Of a DNA stretch of 5,291 nt, positions 1-3,819 are shown piece after piece. Below the pieces are notes generated by a model. It was not told the origin of the DNA, made no database searches, and saw only the letters and a program-made list of their open reading frames with translations. A program made the translations under genes and the position numbers. The stretch's first letter is position 1. Each line of letters opens with the position of its first letter. Source of the DNA: Acidobacteriota bacterium (GTDB lineage Bacteria; Acidobacteriota; Terriglobia; Terriglobales; Acidobacteriaceae); contig JAJXZK010000240.1 in assembly GCA_021780095.1 (NCBI GenBank), positions 1 through 5,291 on the forward strand, given 5' to 3'.

Positions 1-78
1 GTAAACGAGATCAAAGGAATCAACCGCGTCGTCTACGACATCACGTCAAAACCGCCAGGCACGATTGAGTGGGAGTGA
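1..78 (+). CDS. 3' end of an unidentified gene (25 codons plus TGA)
   Basis: The frame beginning at base 1 is open for 25 codons and ends at TGA 76-78. The peptide finishes with a run rich in hydrophobic and beta-forming residues (NRVVYDITSKPPGTIEWE), which reads like the last strands of a beta-sandwich domain. Codon use is GC-ending and ordinary for the right half of the window, so this is very likely a true gene tail. Secreted carbohydrate-active enzymes often end in such a domain, but I cannot name the family from so short a piece. The gene converges on the minus-strand gene ending at 165, and a stem-loop at 93-112 lies between them. Confidence 0.75.
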   Translation, partial: VNEIKGINRVVYDITSKPPGTIEWE

Positions 79-92
79 CTGGCCATCAAGGC

Positions 93-112
93 AGATGCGC
101 TTCGCGCCATCT
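93..112. terminator. Possible terminator stem-loop between convergent genes
   Basis: The left arm AGATGCGC (93-100) pairs with GCGCCATCT (104-112) around a TTC loop, with one bulged C in the right arm, giving 8 base pairs. It lies 14 bases after the stop of the upstream plus-strand gene and 53 bases beyond the end of the facing minus-strand gene. No T-run follows on either side, so intrinsic termination is only a possibility suggested by position. Confidence 0.3.
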
Positions 113-164
113 AGAGAGCGATGCGTCAAGCTCGGTAACTGATTCAGCCATACGGATGCGACGA

Positions 165-539
165 TTAAATCTGAATGAACAACTCTACCGCTCGATCAAC
201 TGCATTCTCTACTAGTTTGCTTTCGCCGCGCTCGAAGATTGTTGGCCCGAGATACATTTCGCCAACCCTGTCTCTATTCTCACGGACGAAGCCTTGAACT
301 ATTCTAGTGACCATTTCGCGATCATCCGGCAGCACAAAATGCGGATAGGACGCATCCGCATATCTCTTGTAGAGCGTTGCGAAGGCGAGCGCAACCGCTT
401 CTTGGTCCAGAGTACGACGATGCCTGGCCTCAACCGGAATTAGACGACGCGAGCCTTTGCGAAATCGATCGTATGAAATGGGAACCGCACACACTAAGAA
501 GCCTATTACCGCGCCGGAGGCAAAATCGACGTATGACAT
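165..539 (-). CDS. Small single-span membrane protein, unknown function
   Basis: This encodes 124 residues and I do not recognise the family. Residues 6-21 form a hydrophobic segment (FASGAVIGFLVCAVPI) with no obvious signal-peptidase site. It is followed by a basic stretch with R25, R27, K28, R31 and R32. By the positive-inside rule this suggests an N-out, C-in anchor, with about 100 soluble residues in the cytoplasm. The soluble part is mixed charged and probably helical. The ATG at 539 is supported by GAGG (plus-strand positions 548-551), 8 bases upstream. The gene lies 105 bases downstream of the 645-971 gene on the same strand and may be read through from it, though a hairpin at 615-640 intervenes. 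G+C is lower than in the enzyme genes to the right. Function is not inferable from sequence alone. Confidence 0.72.
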   Translation of the reverse strand: MSYVDFASGAVIGFLVCAVPISYDRFRKGSRRLIPVEARHRRTLDQEAVALAFATLYKRYADASYPHFVLPDDREMVTRIVQGFVRENRDRVGEMYLGPTIFERGESKLVENAVDRAVELFIQI

Positions 540-614
540 ACTCTGAACCTCGGGAGCTATTCTAAGTTGGCATTGATTCTTCCGCCAATGCTAGTTCGTT
601 GCATGGCTTTTCAC

Positions 615-640
615 GCCGCCTCTTGGTAATTGCGGGCGGC
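615..640 (-). terminator. Weak candidate hairpin after the 645-971 gene
   Basis: GCCGCC (615-620) and GGCGGC (635-640) form a perfect 6-bp GC stem with a 14-base loop. It lies 4 bases beyond the TAG stop (645-647) of the minus-strand gene, where a terminator or attenuator would sit. No uridine run follows in that direction (the next bases read GTGAAAAG), so it may only reduce read-through into the 165-539 gene, or do nothing. Confidence 0.3.
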
Positions 641-644
641 TACG

Positions 645-971
645 CTAGTCGCTCAGGACGGGAATAATACGACAACTGCATTTCTCGCTCCAATCCGAAT
701 TCTCCAATACGCGCTGCATTGCCGCTCGTCTCGCGAACTCTCGAAATCTGAAGAGCATCACCAGAGGTTGAGACTGCCAGATCGGATCATCTCCGTAAGC
801 ATCGCCGGACTGAACGAGAGTCGAATATAAGTCTGCAGTTTCGTCCCTCGCTAGAGTCTCAACCGCCTCCGTCAATGAACGACACGACTCTAACGCGCTC
901 TCCTCATCCGGCCAATCTTCTGCAATGCACCGAAATTTGTATCCATTGTGAACAAATGACCGATCAACCAT
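645..971 (-). CDS. Small hypothetical protein, second gene of an overlapping pair
   Basis: This encodes 108 residues with no signal peptide or membrane span, so it is probably cytosolic. I do not recognise the family. Visible features are an acidic, likely helical stretch at residues 18-48, a DDPIW motif at 61-65, a hydrophobic and arginine-rich helix at about 69-88, and four cysteines (15, 30, 98 and 100). The last two form CSC near the C-terminus. The ATG at 971 is preceded by GGAGGA (plus-strand 976-981) at about 4 bases. The start lies inside the end of the preceding gene: ATGGTTGA at 971-964 holds this start and that gene's TGA stop, an 8-base overlap. Such overlaps usually mean coupled translation and co-transcription, so the two products probably work together. 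Composition is AT-richer than the flanking enzyme genes. Confidence 0.72.
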   Translation of the reverse strand: MVDRSFVHNGYKFRCIAEDWPDEESALESCRSLTEAVETLARDETADLYSTLVQSGDAYGDDPIWQSQPLVMLFRFREFARRAAMQRVLENSDWSEKCSCRIIPVLSD

Positions 972-1317
972 TTCGTCCTCCCCCTGATTTGGACTCAGAC
1001 GTGAATGAAGCGGAAGACCCGTTTCTCTCGATCAGGGTGCGATTTATTCTCTCGATCAAGCCTGGATCAGCGCGAAGGTCAATTTCCGCTTCACCATCTC
1101 TCAAGAACTCATCAATGCGCATTTCCGCTTCATCGTTGTGAAGCTCACCACCTAAGAACGCCGTCATGTGTTCTAGACATGCCCTGAATTTCTGCGAAGG
1201 AATGCCGGGTACATCGTCGAACCGAGTGCTTCGCTCGATTGGAAATTTTGTGACTCGCCCCCCAACGGTGTAGCGTTCCAAAAGCTTTATTTGCATCTTG
1301 TGAACAAATTTCTCCAC
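964..1317 (-). CDS. Small hypothetical protein with short internal repeats, first gene of an overlapping pair
   Basis: This encodes 117 residues. The family is unrecognised, and no signal peptide or membrane span is visible. The N-terminal third is basic (K3, K7, K11, R15, R21, K24, R29, R32) and the middle (58-90) is strongly acidic and probably helical. The C-terminus is a low-complexity Ser/Gly tail (100-117). Two short repeats are visible in both DNA and protein: EAEM at 63-66 with EAEI at 76-79, and LIER at 87-90 with LIER at 95-98. The start is GTG at 1317-1315, chosen because AGGAGG sits 8 bases upstream. The first in-frame ATG (residue 8) has no comparable site. The gene ends by overlapping the start of the next gene by 8 bases, so the pair very likely forms an operon. 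A role as a regulator or as one half of a two-protein module would fit the layout, but nothing shows it directly. Confidence 0.75.
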   Translation of the reverse strand: MEKFVHKMQIKLLERYTVGGRVTKFPIERSTRFDDVPGIPSQKFRACLEHMTAFLGGELHNDEAEMRIDEFLRDGEAEIDLRADPGLIERINRTLIERNGSSASFTSESKSGGGRNG

Positions 1318-1325
1318 CTTGAAAT

Positions 1326-1331
1326 CCTCCT
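1326..1331 (-). promoter_or_regulatory. Strong Shine-Dalgarno deciding the GTG start at 1317
   Basis: The minus strand reads AGGAGG here, a full match to the anti-Shine-Dalgarno core, with 8 bases to the GTG at 1317. This makes GTG the preferred start over the ATG seven codons further in. I found no convincing -35/-10 pair for this gene in 1332-1420. Confidence 0.75.
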
Positions 1332-1419
1332 CGTGGTGAACAGCCCGAAGAACTACGGACTACTTATACACGAGGACAAGCTGAAAGTACGGTTCGGTGG
1401 AAATATTTTGACACTCGTC

Positions 1420-1673
1420 GGGCGCCCCATAGCTTGCCCTGAGTTTACGAAGAGTCTCGAAGATACATGGGATGAACCACCCAAACCTCTCGCCTCGCGC
1501 CAGCGAGGCCCGGTAGAAGCACCGGACAATCGGAGTCCCCACGGACACTCGGGGCCCCCAGCAAGTGGTCTTTGCTTGCTGGGGTGAGGGACAGGTCTTC
1601 ATCCGTGGGGTGATCTTTAGTCCGGTGAATAAAGTCAGGAATGAAATTGGGCTTTAGCCCCGGCGATCTCGCC
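1420..1673. repeat. Hairpin-rich intergenic repeat-like element, no convincing gene
   Basis: This block fills most of the 404-base gap between the genes at 1317 and 1722. Structures seen directly are: GCCTCGC/GCGAGGC at 1492-1498 and 1503-1509 (7 bp, 4-base loop); CACCGGA/TCCGGTG at 1520-1526 and 1621-1627; CCCCACGGA/TCCGTGGGG at 1537-1545 and 1602-1610; CCCCAGCAAG/CTTGCTGGGG at 1556-1565 and 1575-1584 (10 bp, 9-base loop); GGGC-TTTA-GCCC at 1649-1660; and GGCG-ATCT-CGCC at 1662-1673. The three pairs from 1520 to 1627 are nested in one axis. Two minus-strand reading frames cross it (1445-1675 and 1360-1602), but neither has a ribosome-binding site and their codons simply follow the palindromes. 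From memory, motifs such as the CCCCAGCAAG stem and GGGCTTTAGCCC recur between genes in acidobacterial genomes, so a dispersed non-coding repeat is my preferred reading. The outer limits are approximate. Confidence 0.55.
1520..1627. repeat. Three-tier nested inverted repeat
   Basis: Three perfectly complementary arm pairs of 7, 9 and 10 bases are nested around a 9-base loop (1566-1574). They are separated by internal loops of 10 and 10 bases, then 10 and 17 bases. As RNA this would fold into one long interrupted hairpin on either strand. No uridine run follows the stem, so it is not a typical intrinsic terminator. Confidence 0.7.
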
Positions 1674-1721
1674 ACAAACTAGCGTATAAATTCATTCATC
1701 CCTGCTTATCCGGAGAGCCAC

Positions 1722-2093
1722 ATGCGCCTTCTCGCCCTACTCTGCCTCTCTTTGATTGCGGGCTGCTCGTTCTGCGTTGCACAGGATTGCATGACCATCC
1801 ACGGCCGCGCCCACTACTATGACGGAGACGGCCAGCTCAGGATATGGCACATAGGCACGCACCATGAATTTGAGCCTGACAACACCACTTGGCCCAAGGT
1901 GATGAAGTGGCTGGAAGCAGGCGTAAAGCCCGCCGACCGGAAAAGGTGGGCCGCTCCCGAGTCCAATCTCGACCTCTACGCCGACTTCCGCATCTGCCCA
2001 ACCGAGCCTTTCAAAAAGGGCTCAGTCCAGCAGGCGAAGATACTCTCCGCCACGCACCGTCGTTACGTCACCGTTTATCCGCCCCACAAATGA
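1722..2093 (+). CDS. Small secreted protein or lipoprotein, unknown function
   Basis: This encodes 123 residues. A short signal sequence has R2 and a hydrophobic core at residues 3-13. Two processing sites are possible. IAGC (12-15) resembles a lipobox and would give a lipid-anchored Cys15. CVA-Q (18-21) would suit signal peptidase I. The remaining protein has two cysteines (23 and 92) that could form a disulphide, an aromatic and histidine-rich patch HYYDGDGQLRIWHIGTHHEF (31-50), and a DLYADFRICP stretch (84-93). The pattern suggests a compact beta-rich periplasmic fold. I associate similar short secreted proteins with Acidobacteriota but know no function for them. The ATG at 1722 has GGAG (1712-1715) 6 bases upstream. 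A TATAAA at 1685-1690 could be a -10 element, but no matching -35 is seen. A strong hairpin begins 1 base after the stop. Confidence 0.82.
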   Translation: MRLLALLCLSLIAGCSFCVAQDCMTIHGRAHYYDGDGQLRIWHIGTHHEFEPDNTTWPKVMKWLEAGVKPADRKRWAAPESNLDLYADFRICPTEPFKKGSVQQAKILSATHRRYVTVYPPHK

Positions 2094-2094
2094 T

Positions 2095-2124
2095 GAGCGG
2101 ACCGCATCTGCAAGCGGTCCGCTC
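2095..2124. terminator. Bidirectional terminator hairpin between convergent genes
   Basis: GAGCGGACCGC (2095-2105) and GCGGTCCGCTC (2114-2124) form a perfect 11-bp stem with an 8-base loop. It lies 1 base after the TGA of the secreted-protein gene and 29 bases beyond the end of the facing FAD oxidoreductase gene, so it is placed to end both transcripts. The downstream plus-strand sequence (TCTGTCTG) is only partly T-rich. On the minus side, TCATTTGT follows. Confidence 0.65.
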
Positions 2125-2153
2125 TCTGTCTGCGCCAATCCACTTCGAGATAA

Positions 2154-3527
2154 CTAAGCAGGCCGTATGTTCTGGTTTACGCGGAAGAAGTTCGTCGGGT
2201 CATACTTCTTCTTGATATCGCTCAAGCGCTTGTAATTGTCCCTATAGCTGGCCTGCACGCGCTCCTGCCCTTCCTCCATCATGAAGTTCACATAGCCGCC
2301 GCCCGCCGAAAACGGATGCAGCGCGTTCCAGTAGTCCTTGCACCACGTGGAAATCTTCTCCGCGTTCGCCGGGTCCGGATCCACGCCCACAATCACCTCA
2401 GAGAACAGCGCCTCGCGGTAGCTGTACGCCGTATCGTTTTTCCCCACGCGCTGCGCCGCGCCATTCACCGGATACAGATGCATCGTCGAGAGCATGGTGG
2501 GCAGCTTGCTCCCTTGCTCCACGGCCTTGGCGATGGCCGCGTCGCTCAGCTCCGTAAAATTGTCGGCCCGCCAATACCATTGCAGCCCCGGAACAAACAG
2601 CGGATCGAAGGTGCTCTGCGCCGCCGGAAACGGCGCCGTCCCCACATGGTCCAGCAGCGGATGGCCCACGGACCGCATCGCCTTCGTCGCCTTCTCCGTC
2701 TCCTCCGGAGAACCGGTCGAGCACCACACAATCCCGCATACCTTCTTCAAATGCAGAGGCTCCGGAAACGGAGGCCCCGGCGGAACCGTGAGAAACGCAA
2801 AAAAGCCGCCGATAAACTCCGGCGCTTTCTGGATGAAGTCCCGGTAAGCGGTCAGCACCATTGCCGCTTCTTCCATCGGCCAGAACGTAGGACCAAACTC
2901 CACCGTCGCCACCGGATGCATTCGAAACTCGAACGACGTAACCACACCGAAGTTTCCCCCGCCGCCGCGCACCGCCCAGAACAGATCGGAATGCTCCTGG
3001 CTGTTCGCCGTAACAAAGCTTCCATCGGCCAGCACCGTATCCACGGAAAGCAGGTTATCGATCGTCAGGCCGTATCGGCGCGTAAGGTATCCAATACCCC
3101 CGCCCAACGTAAGCCCGGCCACTCCCGTCGTCGAGATGAATCCGCACGGCGTTGCCATTCCAAATGCATGGGTCGCGTGGTCCACATCGCCCCAAACACA
3201 GCCGCCCTCCACGCGCACAGTCTTCTCTTTGGGGTCGACGCGAATGCCCTTCATGCGAGACAGGTCGATCACCAGGCCGTCATCACAAACTCCCAGGCCG
3301 GCGCCGTTGTGGCCACCCCCGCGAATCGCAGTCAGCATCTGGTTGCTCGCGCCGTACTTGACCGCCGCAATCACGTCCGCAACATCCACGCACCGGGCGA
3401 TGAGGCGCGGGCGCTTGTTAATCATTCCGTTGTAAACCTTGCGCGCGGAGTCATAGCCGGCATCTGTCGGCTGAATTAACTCCCCGCGAAACGAACCTCT
3501 TAACTGTTCGATCGTCTGTCCAGGCAT
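2154..3527 (-). CDS. FAD-binding oxidoreductase, berberine-bridge (BBE)/PCMH type
   Basis: This 457-residue protein is complete for its family and has no signal peptide, so it is probably cytosolic. The N-terminal half is a PCMH-type FAD-binding domain (about residues 36-205). It carries RGGGHN at 69-74, where H73 is the expected site of covalent FAD attachment. It also has the flavin-binding motif GVAGLTLGGG (135-144), RRYGLTIDNL (150-159) and WAVRGGGGNFGVVT (184-197). The C-terminal BBE segment ends in YDPTNFFRVNQNI (442-454). Enzymes of this group oxidise alcohols, sugars or secondary metabolites and pass electrons to oxygen, giving hydrogen peroxide, or to another acceptor. The substrate cannot be read from sequence. 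Plant-type BBE enzymes also link FAD to a cysteine just before the second glycine-rich motif. That position appears to be I131 here, with C128 three residues away, so a single histidyl link is likely. AGGAG (3533-3537) lies 5 bases before the ATG. The gene diverges from the glycoside hydrolase gene. Confidence 0.94.
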   Translation of the reverse strand: MPGQTIEQLRGSFRGELIQPTDAGYDSARKVYNGMINKRPRLIARCVDVADVIAAVKYGASNQMLTAIRGGGHNGAGLGVCDDGLVIDLSRMKGIRVDPKEKTVRVEGGCVWGDVDHATHAFGMATPCGFISTTGVAGLTLGGGIGYLTRRYGLTIDNLLSVDTVLADGSFVTANSQEHSDLFWAVRGGGGNFGVVTSFEFRMHPVATVEFGPTFWPMEEAAMVLTAYRDFIQKAPEFIGGFFAFLTVPPGPPFPEPLHLKKVCGIVWCSTGSPEETEKATKAMRSVGHPLLDHVGTAPFPAAQSTFDPLFVPGLQWYWRADNFTELSDAAIAKAVEQGSKLPTMLSTMHLYPVNGAAQRVGKNDTAYSYREALFSEVIVGVDPDPANAEKISTWCKDYWNALHPFSAGGGYVNFMMEEGQERVQASYRDNYKRLSDIKKKYDPTNFFRVNQNIRPA

Positions 3528-3815
3528 ACGTTCTCCTGAGGAATTGTTTTTTTAGAGGAGGTGTTTGGTACCAGCGGGAGGCAGCGTGCGCCACCGGGCA
3601 TCAGGATTGCTGCCAGCTTTGTCGCGGCGCATACGACCGCCAAAGTCTAGCAAAATGACGTTCCACGCGCCAGCGAACAGAGAATGCTGCGGGTGGCTTT
3701 TGCATATCTCATTGATTCGCAGACGCAAAAGTCTCAGCATTACAATCCGCAATAGTAAAATCGCTTCGACTCAAACAGGCTGTGAACGCGAACCTGCAAC
3801 CGCCGGGGAGACACC
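3528..3815. promoter_or_regulatory. Divergent intergenic region carrying promoters for both enzyme genes
   Basis: The 288-base spacer between two divergent starts must hold, or lie near, both promoters. Elements seen: an A-rich leader upstream of the minus-strand gene (seven T in a row on the plus strand, 3547-3553); AGGAGG at 3556-3561 on the plus strand; and AT-rich stretches containing TTGATT (3712-3717), TACAAT (3741-3746) and TAAAAT (3756-3761). TTGATT and TACAAT are 23 bases apart, too far for a standard sigma-70 pair, and TAAAAT has no good -35 partner. I therefore cannot place either promoter exactly, and I saw no clear operator palindrome. Confidence 0.4.
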
Positions 3816-3819
3816 TTGA
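3565..3819 (+). CDS. Doubtful short leader ORF upstream of the glycoside hydrolase
   Basis: An 84-codon frame starts at TTG 3565, 3 bases after AGGAGG (3556-3561). It ends at TGA 3817-3819, overlapping the TTG start of the next gene as TTGA. The translation and layout are seen directly. Against it, the spacing from the Shine-Dalgarno sequence is short. The codons lack the strong G/C-ending bias of the neighbouring genes, and the product is basic and resembles no family I know. It would also fill nearly the whole divergent promoter region. It could be a translated leader coupled to the hydrolase, but chance is more likely. Confidence 0.2.
   Translation: MVPAGGSVRHRASGLLPALSRRIRPPKSSKMTFHAPANRECCGWLLHISLIRRRKSLSITIRNSKIASTQTGCEREPATAGETP
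3805..3810 (+). promoter_or_regulatory. Ribosome-binding site deciding the TTG start at 3816
   Basis: GGGGAG sits 5 bases before TTG 3816. An in-frame TGA at 3783-3785 excludes any longer start, and no other start codon occurs between it and 3816. The first in-frame ATG (3999-4001) would remove the whole signal peptide. TTG at 3816 is therefore the only sensible start. Confidence 0.8.

Noticed and set aside
570..591. GCATTG/CAATGC inverted repeat with a 10-base loop upstream of the 165-539 gene.
   Set aside because: A six-base stem with a competing alternative pairing (TTGGC/GCCAA) is too weak to call as an operator or terminator.
377..1187. Plus-strand frames at 377-565, 630-830, 875-1141 and 1005-1187.
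   Set aside because: They lie opposite the three minus-strand small genes, have no supporting start sites and show no protein-like pattern.
946..1309. TTGTGAACAAAT occurs at 946-957 and 1298-1309, near the starts of both overlapping minus-strand genes.
   Set aside because: Both copies lie inside coding sequence. About one exact 12-mer repeat is expected by chance in a window of this size, so a shared operator or gene duplication is not supported.
1408..1413. Perfect TTGACA -35-like hexamer on the plus strand.
   Set aside because: No -10-like hexamer occurs at 16-18 bases (the sequence there is around AGCTTG), and no gene begins nearby on that strand.
1445..1675. Minus-strand 76-codon frame (and an overlapping 80-codon frame at 1360-1602).
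   Set aside because: Both cross the nested inverted repeats, lack ribosome-binding sites and overlap each other. They are better explained as open frames through a non-coding repeat.
2316..3479. Long plus-strand frame of 387 codons opposite the FAD oxidoreductase.
   Set aside because: Its product is very rich in Arg and His, with no domain. It is an antisense shadow of a GC-rich gene with clear conserved motifs on the other strand.
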